Positions 33,570-45,690 of a stretch of DNA of 64,000 nucleotides are shown here, in pieces (within the stretch, counting starts at the first letter, position 1; each line of letters begins with the position of its first letter). Under the pieces are notes generated by a model. It searched no databases and was not told where the DNA came from. It saw nothing but the letters and a program-made list of their open reading frames with translations. Origin of the DNA: Deroplatys truncata (lineage: Eukaryota; Arthropoda; Insecta; Mantodea; Mantidae); assembly GCA_030765065.1 (NCBI GenBank), contig CM060984.1, positions 84,283,988 through 84,347,987 on the forward strand, read 5' to 3'. The position numbers and the translations under genes were made by a program.

Positions 33570-33954
33570 GTATGTACAGCCATGTCAGTTAAGGGATACT
33601 GAATATGCATTTATTATGGTATTTCTTTGAACGGTTACACTAAATATTAAAACAAAGAAATGATTACTTAAAACTGAAAACTTTAGCCTTAACATTTTCT
33701 GAGAGCTCAAAGGTCAGAGAAACGCGATATAGTATTTTGTGATACTTTAATGTTTAAAAATAAATCTTTGTTTTGTTATTATTGTTTACTGTAGAGAAAA
33801 TCTTATATTTTCTTTATGAAAATATGTTCTTTTTGTGAGTAAATTTCAAAGGCTAATTAATACGCAATCACAAAATGCATTATGTGAATTTTCACACATG
33901 ACATAATATTTGCAAGTATACATACAAACTACATCAATATTACAAAGAGAGATA
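33570..33954. other. Unassigned stretch
   Basis: No gene or element recognised. If the preceding candidate gene is real this would be intron. Confidence 0.4.
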
Positions 33955-34270
33955 AAGTGAGTGTGTGTCTGTGTGTGTGCGTGCGTGTGTATGTGTGTCT
34001 CTCCAGGGGAATCTCAAAAACCACTGAACCGATTGTAATCTTTCGCGGTTGATAAAAGCACTGTTCCACCTGGTGAACATAGGCTACAAGGGTTCAAAAC
34101 TTTTAGAACCGGTTTTTGGGAGTTTACTCATAATGTCATCCAATTTCAATGCAATGCAGTTTAATTTTGTATCATTGGATATTTCGGCCTTCATTGCGAA
34201 ACCGATGAATGTTTTATTGTATTCTAGCCCTAAAAGAAAAAGGTCGGGTTTAATATTTTTAAATTGGGAG
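33955..34270 (+). repeat. Second microsatellite-associated repeat
   Basis: A (TG)n/GCGTG tract at 33960-34005 is followed by ATCTCAAAAACCACTGAACC, GATTGTAATCTTTCGCGG and CACCTGGTGAACATAGGCTA. Sequences of this kind (TG tract, then CTCAAAAACC..TGAACCGATT) are common dispersed repeats in arthropod genomes. It resembles the ACTTTCTC family in layout but not in sequence ends. Confidence 0.6.
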
Positions 34271-34334
34271 TGAGGGTGTCTATTATGTTACTATTATATA
34301 ATATCACCGATGCAGATGACATGGAATCATGTTG

Positions 34335-34485
34335 TTCGAATCCTGCTAGAATAGTCCTCTCTGAGTGAGCCTTTATTTCCCAGGTTTTTCACAGTGCTCA
34401 TAAATGGTAAATGCCAAGAGGGTACCTAACCTAAATTAAGGCTCTCCTTTCAATATGTCCTTTCCAAAATATCATTTAATTGCAT
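34335..34485 (+). repeat. Dispersed repeat Y, uninterrupted copy
   Basis: Matches the flanks of the SINE at 15816-16110 (CTCATAAATGGTAAATGCC, GGGTACCTAACC, TATCATTTAATTGCATC) and lacks the SINE. Confidence 0.6.
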
Positions 34486-35239
34486 CGATCAGCAGTGCAC
34501 TGAGATCCTTTTTGTACGACTATGACCGCCTCGTAGTAAATGACTCACTTACCACACTTGTTCCGTAATATACTGTTATTCTATTCAATGTAGAAATTAC
34601 AATATTTTGATTAATTATTAGAATATATACTAAAGTTTTATAGGTAGGCATACCGTTCATTTCAAAACTTAAGTATTTTAATGTTGTGCTGCTTTACTTT
34701 CTGCGAGTTAGGCATTGAAAGCTTTGAAAATTAGATTATGCAAAGAGAAAATTTCTATTATAAACTTCTTCTTTGCGCAAGGATTTAAAAAGTCTGAAGT
34801 GTTCAAGTGCGACGTAATTTATATTCTGTATTACTTTGAAGTTATTACTCTGTTGAACTATACAATATTACGACACGCTTTTCCAGGTATATGCTGGTAA
34901 ACATAGTGCTAGAACAGCCACTTAAGCATAAAGTGCAGCGAGGACATTTAATGTTGGCCTATGGAAAATAATAATGTTAAGTGGAACCGAACATCAGATT
35001 AATTTACCTCGCGTGGGGTTGGAGATTTCAACGCTGGTATATAACAGGAACTATGTATACGTGACAACCTTCCTTTCCGAAGTGCTACAAATCGAATAGG
35101 AGGTGCGCCAGGAAGCAACACTGCGCGGAAGGAGAGGATGCAGAAAGCAGTAATTAAAAAGGTGAAGAGGAGCTGAACCAAGTGTAATGACTGCGCTAAC
35201 ATCATCAGCGAGCACAAGTTGTCCTAACGAGAAGATCGT
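34486..35239. other. Unassigned stretch
   Basis: Short overlapping frames only. No motif recognised. Confidence 0.4.
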
Positions 35240-36968
35240 GTTATACGAGTACATTCTTCCAAAAATTTATTTTCCTACCTCATATTAATCCAGATAAATG
35301 CTTCCAGGACTAGTTTCATTACAAATTTCGTTGCAGATACAAAGAGATGAAGCGAAGTTAAGTCTTTAAAAAGCAGGTCGCTGTATGCTGGCCTTAAAAA
35401 TACTCTTTCCATAAGATCGCGAGAAATAAAAGAATGGGGATCATTTAAAAAATCTGATGTGTTACACTCACATGACTTTCTCTACTCTTGTACAAACTAT
35501 TTATACAAACGCTTATTCTCCATCTACTTCATCTTAATCGAGATAAACATTTGCAGAGTCTATCTTATTGCTAATTTTCTTGTAGATGTAAGGGGAATAT
35601 ATATTTACAAGGGCAATTTGGAAATACAGTAGCCTTTAAGCACATACATATCTCTTAATAGCTGGTTGCTAGGTGCAGCACCATTCCCTTTCCCACAGAT
35701 TAATACTCTTTGCATATCCAAGACAAAAAAATGAATAACGAATTCCCATTTTAGAAAATAAGTATTGAAAAATTTAAGGGAATAGCAAGTAATATCTCGA
35801 AAATGGTTCACTCAACAAAAAAAATGTATATGACGTAAATTGTGTATTTTAACGCGATCTACATTTTTTGTGTAGTAAAAGTTTGTCTATCTCTTATGGT
35901 TTACCAGTTATGCAGAAGTCGTTCACAATGAAGAATACTTTTGGAGACATTCCCAGAAAATTCAAGATATACATTTTATTTGTAATGAAAATACCTTAAA
36001 CATACGATATTTTAATCAAGATCGTTAGAGCCATTTTTGGGAAAATTAAAATTTCGAAAAATCTTGCATGTAAAGGGTAATCTGGGGTGGGGGGAATTTT
36101 CTAGAAAAGCTTTGTGTCGCATCTCTGGAAGAACTGAACCTAAATACCAAGTTTGGTGTTTATCCGAGCGTTCGTTTCTGAGTTAGCTGTTCACAGACAG
36201 ACACACAGACACACACACACACGGACATGTTTCCAAAAATTCTATTTTTGGATTCAGGGGGTCTCAAAACATGTATTTCCGGTGAAATCTCGGTATCGAA
36301 TTTTTGGGTGGAATACAATACTTCCCCTACTTACTATACGTAGTAGAGAAAGTAAAAATGACAAGAGTAATTAAAAATACCAACCAATAACAAATATGTC
36401 GGAAATAGTTGGTGCCACAAAACTATATTGAGATAACTGTGTGTTTTAAAGAGATGTAAACTTTTTTGCTTAATAACCTTTTGCCAATCACTTATGGTTT
36501 ACCCATTACATCAAATTACACAAAATTCATTCCGAATGAAGAAAACTTGAGAGCCTCTTTTCAGAAAATTCAAGATGTCTATTCTGTTACACATACAAAC
36601 CTCTTAAAACATATTTTAACCAAAATCATAATAACTATTTATGAAAAAATAAAAAATCAGGAAAATGTTCCATCTAAAGAGTAACTTAGAATGGGGAATT
36701 TTCTTTAAAACCTTCATGTTCTGTCCTAGGAAGATGCTGAACTTAAATACTAAGTTTGTTAGTTATCCGGCTTTTCGTTTTTGGGCTATGCTATTCACAC
36801 ATACACTCACAAACACACACATACACCAAAAGGACCGTTTTCTAAAATTATCTTTCTGAATTCAGAGGAATTGAAAGATGTCTTTCCGATGAAATGTTGA
36901 TATTTATCTTTTGGGCGGAATGTTACATTTCCTCGGATTGTAGGTAGGTGCTAAAGAAAGTAAAAACC
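35240..36968 (-). repeat. Old ACTTTCTC-family copy split by a young one
   Basis: The left part (35240-35446) has ATTTTCCTACCTCATATTAA, GATAAATGCTTCC and TGTATGCTGGCCTTAAAA. The right part (36358-36968) resumes with AATACCAACCAATAAC and runs to GGTAGGTGCTAAAGAAAGT. The young copy 35447-36357 sits exactly between. Confidence 0.8.
35447..36357 (-). mobile_element. ACTTTCTC-family element, L type, nested
   Basis: A complete minus-strand copy of about 910 bp with L-type tail, running from AATCTGATGTGTTAC to TACGTAGTAGAGAAAGT and inserted within an older copy of the same family. It has a CAGACACA-type microsatellite. Confidence 0.93.
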
Positions 36969-37149
36969 GAACCATTAGAAAATGTTCAAACTTTCGGACA
37001 CAAGTCTACTTAAGACATTTATTTACGGAAGGGATTTGTCATAAAATCGTGGAATGAAAAATACAGAAAACGTAGTTACTAGTTTCAAAGTGGTACAGAG
37101 TACCCAAATTGGCCACCAAATAATGTATTTAAATTGCAGAGACTTATAG

Positions 37150-38060
37150 TAATTGACTAGAATGCACCATCCTGATTTCAGGGGAAATACATGTTTTTAG
37201 GTACCCTGAATAAAACAGAACCAATTTTTGGGAAAACGTACGTTTGTGTGTTGCGCGCGTGTGTGTGTGTGTGTCCGTATGTCTTTGAAAATAGCATAAT
37301 TAACAAGGAAAGGTCGGATAATCACCAAACTTGGTATTTATGATCGCCATCTTCCAAGGATATGACATGAAGATGCCCACAAAAATGTCCCACGTTACAC
37401 TACCTTTACATGGAAAACCTTTTGTATTTTTTATTTTTTGACGAATCTAACGATTTTATTAAAACACCACATTACGTTTAAAATATTTGCATGGCTTATA
37501 AAATGTATAACCTGAATTTTCTGAGAAGGTCCTCTGAGGTCCTCTTTACTAGGAATACCTTTTTTATAATTTTATATCACAGGCAAACCATAAGAGATTG
37601 AGAAAAAGTTACTACAAAAACGTAGATCTATTTAAAATACACAATTTATTTCAAATAACTTATTTGTGCCATCAGCCTTTTCCGAGATATTCTTTATTGG
37701 ACATTGATTTAATTTTTTCAATACCATCGCTTTTAGAAATGATGTCACCGTTTAGTTGTTTCTTTCGATGTCATGGAAAGAATATATAATATTAAGGCCA
37801 GCATATATAGACATCGTTTTTAAATATTTGACTATCGACTCAGTTTCCTATAACTCCCTTGCACCTGCAACGACATGTGTAATGAAACTAGTTCTGCAAA
37901 CATTTATCTCTATTAACACTATGTAGTTAGAAAGATAAGCTTTTGCTAGAATAGTTTGTAAGTATTAATTAGCCTTTGTAAAAATATTTTGTAGAAGAGC
38001 CATAAAAGTAAATGAATGAGACTAGAGAAAGTTATTTGATTGTAACATAAGATTTTCTTT
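37150..38060 (+). repeat. Old ACTTTCTC-family copy
   Basis: From CTGATTTCAGGGGAAATACA through a (TG)n tract at about 37258-37273 and AAACTTGGTATTTATG to the end ACTAGAGAAAGTTATTTGAT. The extreme 5' end is not recognisable. Confidence 0.75.
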
Positions 38061-38064
38061 TTTA

Positions 38065-38735
38065 TGTCTTATCCTACAATGGCTTCTATCTCAGCAATTT
38101 CAAGGCAAATTTCGGCTCGAAGTGCATGAAATATCCCGCTAGCGGGAGTATTATGGTATACAATATTTTTCGCTTGTTAGGGTTTGTGAAATGCTTTAGA
38201 AAACAAAATTTGTAAAAGAATACAAAACCATATATATGAGTCGCGTGTTTGTTTATTTATTATTATTTTCTTAATTCTATAGTGGGTACATAAAGTGTGT
38301 TGGATCGAACGATTCATACATGTTAACTAGGTCAGCTCGTGAATTTCGGCGGTTTTAAGAAATTCCCGGTTGTAGACGTTTCAAGTAGTAAAACATGTCA
38401 TAATTTGTTTAATTTCAGAAAACTGTAAATATCCAGTCTATGAAATAAAAAGCACGTAGGGAAAAATAGATGAAACTGATCATTGTTTGCTAAATTCTCC
38501 TAAAAATAGCTTCATCTTGCACAAGTGGGAATTTTATATATGTCTATGAAAAACGCTACTGAACTTTTGCTCTTAAAGCCATATAAAATAACCGTAGCAT
38601 ATGTGTTCAACCAGTAACTCCCGTATGCAGGCGCATATTTTGCAAGTGGATTCTGGAAAATGCTACAATGGATAACTATACCAACATTTAATATTCTTCT
38701 TCCGCATCCATGCTCATCAAAACAATAGTTACTAC
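38065..38735. other. Unassigned AT-rich stretch
   Basis: No gene or element recognised. It may include the 5' part of the decayed transposon that follows. Confidence 0.4.
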
Positions 38736-38739
38736 AGTG

Positions 38740-39180
38740 TTGTTAACTTCACTTCACCCTTGAAGTGTCCCTCCATGACAAAAATATATTGCGTGCCATC
38801 AGTGGTGCAAGAATCACAGGACCCATTCCATCCCGCCGATTGCAGACGATCAGATGATTCCGTTACTTATGTGGACATGATATTAATACCATTTTTTTCA
38901 GGGAACTAACTAACATGGAGTGTTATTACGCATTTTTTCAACAGGACTTTAGGCACTACTCACGTAATTCTACGAGAGAAACTCACAAAGTGTTTCCACA
39001 AGACAAAATTATTACCTGGGATTTGTGGCCCCCAAGATTCTCCGATTTATCTATCCGCGCCTATACATGCAAGACCTGAAACGCAATATTCGTCAGGAAA
39101 ATCAAAGTAAACTACAGCGAGTGATGAATCGTTTCTTAAAGAGGCGATAAAAATGTATGTAGAATAAAGGGGGATAGTTT
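38740..39180 (+). pseudogene. Decayed mariner/IS630-type transposase remnant
   Basis: Scattered frames read AISGARITGPI, FFQQD (second catalytic Asp region), the block STRETHKVFPQDKIITWDLW and then PPRFSDLS, in the order known from arthropod transposases with FFQQD.A..HT and LWPPRSPDL motifs. The N-terminal half and TIRs were not found. Stops and frame changes are frequent, so this is an old fossil. Catalytic residues after PPRFSDL are not preserved. Confidence 0.65.
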
Positions 39181-40321
39181 CAATACCTCGTTTCATAATT
39201 TATAAGTAATGAGCTCTTAGATTTTGTTATTATTGTATGGTTTACCTTCCCAGTTCTGAATTCGACCTGTATGCGGCTGACGAGCGCGCGCTCACCCACA
39301 GGAAAAACACCGCGCGGCGCGGAGTATAGCATATCTGATAATCCTGTATATTACCTGCCTGATAAAGAGCTGCATTAGTTTAAAAATTGCTTTTGCGTGT
39401 AGCAGTTTGTGTTCCTATACAATATATTAACATGTTTGAAACAATAATATTCAGCTGTTATTGTAGTGAAATTACTGTTTAAATATAACAATTAAAATTC
39501 TGCCACCGTGGATTAAACATTCAACGCAAAAGACATCCATTTGCTGATTGCACAATTACTGCTAGAGAAATGTCAAAGATATGTACTAAATACTGAAAGG
39601 AGCCTTATGTCAAGCGCGTTTACCGCAGACGCTTTCTTTGATAACCGTATGAGGAAAACGGATAGAGCTGTGTAACAAATCTTCGGTTTCACCTGGCGGC
39701 AAGACGTCAGACTACTGTATGTTTATACAGCACTTCAGTTGTTATCTGTATTGCACCACGTGCTACAGTGCGGGTGGATGCACATTATTTCCAAAGTTAT
39801 ACGTTTCATAATAATTTCATTGTGTCTGTCCTTGGTACGTTTGATAATAACAAGATAGCTGACAAGCAACAACCAGACTTAAATATTATGAGCAATTTGA
39901 TCTGTGTCATTTATTTTCAAAAATGAAATCAATGAGTAATGTTACTTATAGTTATAAACGAAGTCTCCTCCTCCCCCCACATTGTTCATGACTCATGAAT
40001 GTCTGAAATTGTCTACGCAGCTCAAGAGTAGCACCATATAATTACGTAATGTTAGAAGTTCTATAAATGATAAAGTTTAGGCCAACAAGGCTTAAATTGT
40101 ACATCCTTCTAAACATTATAGAGTTTGCTTTGCCTTATTAAGAAAAGGCTACTTTACCTTACTTCCTTTAACACGTGTCCAGTTCTACGTCAGCACCAAG
40201 TCGCAGTAGATGAACCCACTCGCAACTGCAAATAAGGAAAATAAAGTAATTAATCAAAATCTCTAGTTTTCTTTACTTCATCTTTTGAAAGTTACCTTAT
40301 TACTTTACTCTTAGTATGCAT
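39181..40321. other. Unassigned stretch
   Basis: A short CG-rich patch lies at about 39270-39330 (GCGCGCGC, CGCGCGGCGCGG). No gene or element is recognised. The patch could be the decayed end of an element or a small CpG-rich remnant. Confidence 0.35.
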
Positions 40322-41050
40322 TATTACTAGCAGAGGGGTTTTAATAAGTAAACCATCAAGTTAGAAACGCACCGAGGGTTGGTGGCGAGGAAAAGTGACT
40401 GCGACCTTGCATTGTTCTCTGTAAAACAATATGATGCAGGGTTGAAGGCACTGCACCCTGCTTCGCAAACAGGTAAATCAGGATAAAGGAGTATTAGAAG
40501 AAAGAAAACAATGTATCTTTAGCTATTGATACTGTTCAGTTGGTTTATTAAAGCTAAGAAACAACCATTACAAAAGCTGCGCATTTTTAAAGCAATATCC
40601 GCTCATATTAGAGAGCGGCAGAGATCCTGCAAAAAGTCTGATCTGTAGTTTAGACTGAAGAATTTGAAGGTCCATTTTTCACATTGTTCCTTTGTAATAA
40701 TGCCACATGTTCCCTGTGTTTCATTGAATTAGTGTTGTTTAACGTGATGTTTAAACGTCTTTTGAGCTACATGTTTCATCTGATAGCTTCTCCATCTTTG
40801 CTGACGCGTTCTCTGCTACATTCTGCCACAAATGATGCTAATTTGGATGTATAAACTCTTTTTTGCTTTATTTATATTACCACTGTTCTTCACTGCTGTA
40901 TATTATGCAGCGAATAAATGGATCAGTCGCAACGAAACTAGCTGCTGGGGCGAGGAACGTATCCGTTACAGTACATGATGTCACATATACTCTATGCGGT
41001 AACAGGGTTGCTCTGTTTACTTACTAAAACCTCTCTGCCTGCTTATTACT
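40322..41050 (-). mobile_element. TIR element (inverted pair member 2)
   Basis: Aligns in reverse with 24247-25042. Left end GCAGAGGGGTTTTAATAAGT; right end, reverse complemented, GCAGAGAGGTTTTAGTAAGT followed by AAACAGAGC. It lacks the SINE found in the other copy and so provides its empty site. It has no coding frame. Confidence 0.65.
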
Positions 41051-41104
41051 TTCGACCAATAAAACAGAAATATGTGTTAAATTTAAACCAATCATAAACA
41101 TCTG

Positions 41105-41650
41105 TCACTCTCAGTTTATCATTTTTTCTTTCTCTAGCACCTACATACAGTACTTACAGCTAGTGTGGCGTTCCACTTAAAATGTTGAAATCCAAAATGT
41201 ATATTTTGAGGCTCCCTGAATAAAAAATAATCATTCTTAGAAAATCCTTTGTGTATGTCTCTCCGTCGACAGCATAACTGAAAAAACCTAAAGTGAGGCA
41301 TTCACGTGACCTTCTCTACCCTCTATGGTTTACTAGTGCGTATACAAATTATTCTTATTCAACTTATTACTTTCTCTACTACATATAGTAAGCAGGGAGA
41401 GTATTGCATTCCACCCAAAAATTCTATGTCGAAATTTCACCGAAAATGTATGTTTTGAGGCCCCCTGAATCCACAAAAGGAATTTTTAGAAAAAAATCCC
41501 TGTGCGTGTGAGTGCTTGTGTGTGTGGTAGGGCCCAAGATAACTCAAAAACGAAAAGTCGGATAAGTACCAAACTTGGAATTTAAGTTCAGTATTTTCCA
41601 AGGATGCAATACGAAGCTTTTCAAGAATATCTCCCCACCCCAAGCTACAC
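41105..41650 (+). repeat. Old ACTTTCTC-family fragments
   Basis: A first 5' fragment (about 41128-41300) starts TTTCTCTAGCACCTAC. A short inverted terminal piece follows at about 41300-41365. A second, better copy starts ACTTTCTCTACTACATATAG at 41370 and continues to the ATCTCCCCACCCC block at about 41640, where a LINE fragment interrupts it. Confidence 0.75.
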
Positions 41651-42178
41651 CTTGACCTTGAAGTGGTGAGAACCAAACTGCCTACATCTGATGGAATTGG
41701 TCTCACTATTAACAGCGTTCTGCGGTGGAGACATTGAGTCACAAGTTGGTGGATTTGCCGTCGTACGCCCAATATGGGACTGGATATATGGACGCATAGG
41801 AGTGATTTGTAGTGGCGTGCAGATGTTTCCACGGGAGGTCTATCTGAATCTCGAATTCAAGCACGGTGACAAGAAACAGACAGATGCCCTTACTTGGTTC
41901 ATCTTTGCCACCTATTTTTGGGTACTAAAAGTTGGGGACGCAGTGAATCTACAGGCCTTCCAGAGATTTATCCGGAAGGAACGCTGGGAGTTGGACAAAA
42001 GGACCACTTTGGCCTTGGATCTCCCGCATTTAAGGAAGCTCTAAGTGTCCCCTGCAGGAGGGCATATGCTAAGAATAGGGATAAGAAGAAGAAACAAAAG
42101 AGATCTATCCTTCTTGTGTAGTAGTTTCTATATTCTCCTAAAACCTATCCCAAAATAAAGTAAATAAATAAATAAATT
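41651..42178 (+). mobile_element. LINE 3' fragment with (TAAA)n tail
   Basis: The frame from about 41751 to 42041 reads VRPIWDWIYGRIGV, FPREVYLNLEFKHGDKKQTD and then WFIFATYFWVL and FQRFIRKERWEL. It resembles the region downstream of reverse transcriptase in some LINE proteins (a Trp-rich stretch ending in a basic tail). It ends with AAATAAATAAATAAATT, a typical LINE tail. No reverse transcriptase is included, so it is 5'-truncated. The clade is not assigned. Confidence 0.55.
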
Positions 42179-42279
42179 GCACAGAACTTAAAAAAACATT
42201 AACCTTGGTAGAGAACTGCCATTCAATTATCCAGGCCCGCCTGTAAAAAATAAAAAAATAAAAAATAAATTAAAAAAGT

Positions 42280-42415
42280 TGATTTTCATTATCTTGATGT
42301 GTTAAAAAATTTTCTTGAAGCATTAACCATTTCCCAGATATCCACTATTAATGGTTTGATTTTCAGAAAAAAAAAGTCTCCCAACCGGAAGCTTAACAGT
42401 GACTATTTTTCATTG
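42280..42415 (+). repeat. Old ACTTTCTC-family fragment
   Basis: TGAAGCATTAACCATTTCCC, AGATATCCACTATTAATGG and GTGACTATTTTTCATTGC follow the order of the old family between its CATTTCC-GAGATAT block and the tail. It may continue the 41370 copy beyond the LINE fragment. Confidence 0.55.
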
Positions 42416-44870
42416 CTTTTTCCGGCCGACAGCAACACTCTTCTACTTGGAGATCTTAACTGTAAGCACTCCTCATAGGGTTGTCACTCTACTAATCATA
42501 ATGGCCGACGTATCTACAATATGTTGAATATGTGTGGATTATCCACCCTAGCTCCTACGGAACCTACTTACTATCCAACAATCCACTGTCCGCTCCCGAT
42601 ATTCTTGATATTGAGATTTACAGAAATTTACATCTTCCAGCATTTGTAACCACCTTAGCAGAACTTGATTCCGATCTTTGCACAGTCTTGTTTGTTTTTC
42701 AAATCACTCCCAACATACTTCCCATAGTTCCAAGACTTATTAATGGTTACGTAAAATGGAATCTATTTCATACTCATCTAGGCTCAACATTATATGCAGC
42801 GTATTCCCTTCCCACTAGGGCAGATATTGATGCTGCCGCTCCGCACTACACGGACACTATAAGTCACTGCGTGCGCATTTCTACTAGCTAATTAAAGCGG
42901 CACCAGTTAGCCCCTTCCTTAAGTTTGCCATCCTACATCCTAACCGTGAAAACAATAGTGTTCATCGACGACAATGGTAACAGGAAAGACTGGTCAAAAA
43001 CGACATGGATTAGCACGTTTCGTGAAAGCTTAACTCGAGCGCCATCGCTTTGACACCTATCAACGTCAGCTAGCAAGCATTTCACCGCATGTTCACACTC
43101 TATGAGATTCTACGAGACGACTTCTTCGCGAGTCAATTGTTATGCCAGCTCTTTCTATTGGTAATGGTCTTGTAACAGAAGTTAAAGATAAACGTGGCAT
43201 TCTTGTTTCCCACTACGAACAGACATTCACTACAAATCCGCCTTTATTTGATGCTACTATTAGAGATGTTGAACAAGAACTCTATGCTCTTTGACATCGA
43301 CCCACTGATCCACGCAAAATCTTCTTCACAACCCCCAGAAAACTACGTATTTGATTCGATGTCCTCCTCTTAAAAATCTCCAGAGCACGATCTGCTACCT
43401 AATGCAGCCCTTAAAAACCTGAAAGTAAAGCACTTGCTTACTTATCATACATCTTGAATGCCTTAAGTTACTTTCCACACAATCGAAGTATGCTAACATC
43501 ATAATGTTCCTTAAACCAAACAAGTCTAAAAATCTTCCTGGCAGTTATCGTGCAATTAGTTTATTACCGACGTTATCCAAACTCTTTGAAGAGCTGTCAC
43601 AAACTCGATATCAGGACAGCATAATTTCAGACTTCCACTTCGGATTCCGTTCTAAGCATTCTACTTCGCATCAGCTGTTACGTTTTGCTCAAACAATTGT
43701 CCATGGTTTTGAAAATCGTCAGCACACAAAGGCCCTGTTCCTAGATGTAGCACAGACCTTCGATAAAGTATGGGACGATGGCTTAATCCTCAAGCTCTAT
43801 CGTATCAGCCCTCCACAATATCTACTCACTACCATCTGCAATTCTCTACCAAAACGCACCTTTGTAGTTTGTATTGGTGGTATTCAGTCGTCTCGGCGTT
43901 CTATTAAAGCAAGAGTTTCACAGCGGTCGATGCTCGCTATCTTCGTCAGCCAAGATGTTCCAACCCACATCTATGATCTTCCTGTCTTGACCCCTACTAT
44001 CAGAGCTTTATACGCCAACGATAGTTTTATTCTATTCACGCGCAGCACAATTCAAGCTTCTCTTAATCGTCTCGCAGAGTGATCTTACGCTTGGAGAATA
44101 CTTCTTAAACCGAAAAAACTGAGGCTAAGATATTTCCCTTAGGACGTATCACTTACCCTGCATATTCATAATAAACAAATCCCTGGCTACCTTCTACAAC
44201 TCCTGTCAAGTATCTTAGAGTAGTGCTGGATACTAAAGTCACTTGGCACGCCCATATCGAATGCTTTATTTCATTAGCATCCGGAAAACGTTCTAAACCC
44301 TATCCACTGTTTCATAAACACACGCCTGTTGCTCTTGAATGCTCTCTTCTACTTTACAAATCTCTAGTTCAACCCATCCTCAAATATGCTTCCCAGGTAT
44401 GGGGCACTGCTAGGGACATTCATCTCCACCGTCTTCAAGTGCTCCAAAACAGATTCCTGAGAATCACTTCTAATGCTCCTTGGTTTGTCAGGAACCAGCA
44501 GCTACAACAAGAACTCGGTCTCCTTTCGCCAGTTTATACGTAAGCTCGCCTCTCGCTTCTTCTCACACTTGCCAGACCTTTCAAGAGCTGCGACGTAAAC
44601 ATAGGCCCATCAGCCCTCACGCCTGAAGAGACGACTACCATAGGTTCTCCTAATCAGTAACTCCGATCACTAACTGCACTAATTTTCCTCTGAGAATCGC
44701 TTTTAATCACTACGAGTATGTAATATTTATCCATATTTCATAGTTAACAGGAGCCACTTTGGTCTTCGTTGAATGTTGATAATCATTTATTGTATTATAC
44801 TGTTCACATAGATCTGTAAAACTTGTATGCTGATCGATAATAATTAGTTAAAATGGAAAAAGAAAATATA
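42416..44870 (+). mobile_element. Jockey-like LINE, 5'-truncated and decayed
   Basis: The first part reads the end of an APE endonuclease: LLLGDLNCKH, NHNGRRIYNML, EPTYYP and DILDIEIYRNLHLP followed by ELDSD. The reverse transcriptase follows at about 43504-44082: FLKPNKSKNLPGSYRAISLL, FGFRSKHSTSHQLLRF, ALFLDVAQTFDKVWDDGL, and ALYAND where YADD is usual, so the active-site Asp is altered. The C-terminal part at 44223-44543 (TWHAHIE, VQPILKYASQVWG, HRLQVLQNRFLR) completes the protein. The layout matches Jockey-clade proteins. Multiple stops and frame changes separate the parts. The 3' untranslated part is assumed to run to about 44870. Confidence 0.82.
43504..44082 (+). pseudogene. Jockey-like reverse transcriptase fragment
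   Basis: A 192-codon open stretch covering RT motifs from the PNYRPISLLP-like block (PGSYRAISLLPTLSKLFEEL) to the altered YADD box (YANDSFILF). It is the longest intact coding stretch of a retroelement in the window, but it is only a part of the enzyme. Confidence 0.88.
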
Positions 44871-45690
44871 AAATAGAGAAAGCCAATTAGTAATTTTACT
44901 ACACTACTCCAATGTTGACTTAAATTATTTCGATCGTGAAACAATATAATTGAATCTTACTTGACTTCATAACCTCCACGTTTGTAAATACTAATACGTA
45001 TATAAATCATATTTATATTGATATGAACGCGCCGACGGCAAGTTTTCATTGTTCTCCACTCAATAGATGCAACTAGGGAGAAATGGGAGTAGTTTTATTC
45101 TGGTAATTTTATTTTTACCGCAGCTCTTGAAATTGGAACAAAGTTCGTTCCGATTCGTGCAGGTTTTTTTTCTGTTTTCCTTTCCTTGATCTGTCAGTAT
45201 AGCTGTTATCATTTTTTGTCCAAACAAGCGCATCTCTAAGCCAGTCTTGTGTTGAAGTAAATTTCGATATTGACACATGTACAAAGGGTAATACGCCAAC
45301 AAAATCATAATTCTCCAATAAGTGTTTTTATACTGCATGGGAAGGATTGATATATTAGCGCTTCTTTAAATTAGAAGACATTTAAATCAAGATATGTGAG
45401 AGTATGAATAATGACTAAGGTTTATTATCGTATCAAATTTTAAATCTCAACATTTAAGCTGCCTTGATTCATTAAGGTACTTGTACTCGCCATGACGAAC
45501 GATTAAGTTATACTGTCAGTCAATATACGGACATAGCTAGTACCATACGGTATAAGGGATTGACCCCGGTTGTTGAACAAGCACTTAAAATTTTAATTAG
45601 CAACATAAACCAATTTTTATATCAGCACGATTCAATGCATTCGAATGCAAATCAACACGCTGATATTTCAGATGCTTGGATGCTCTTTTT
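44871..45690. other. Unassigned AT-rich stretch
   Basis: A 92-codon minus-strand frame (45060-45338) overlaps a second frame of 67 codons. Neither has a known motif. Confidence 0.4.

Noticed and set aside
42416-44870. Active LINE.
   Set aside because: Stops and shifts between domains and YAND instead of YADD in the reverse transcriptase.
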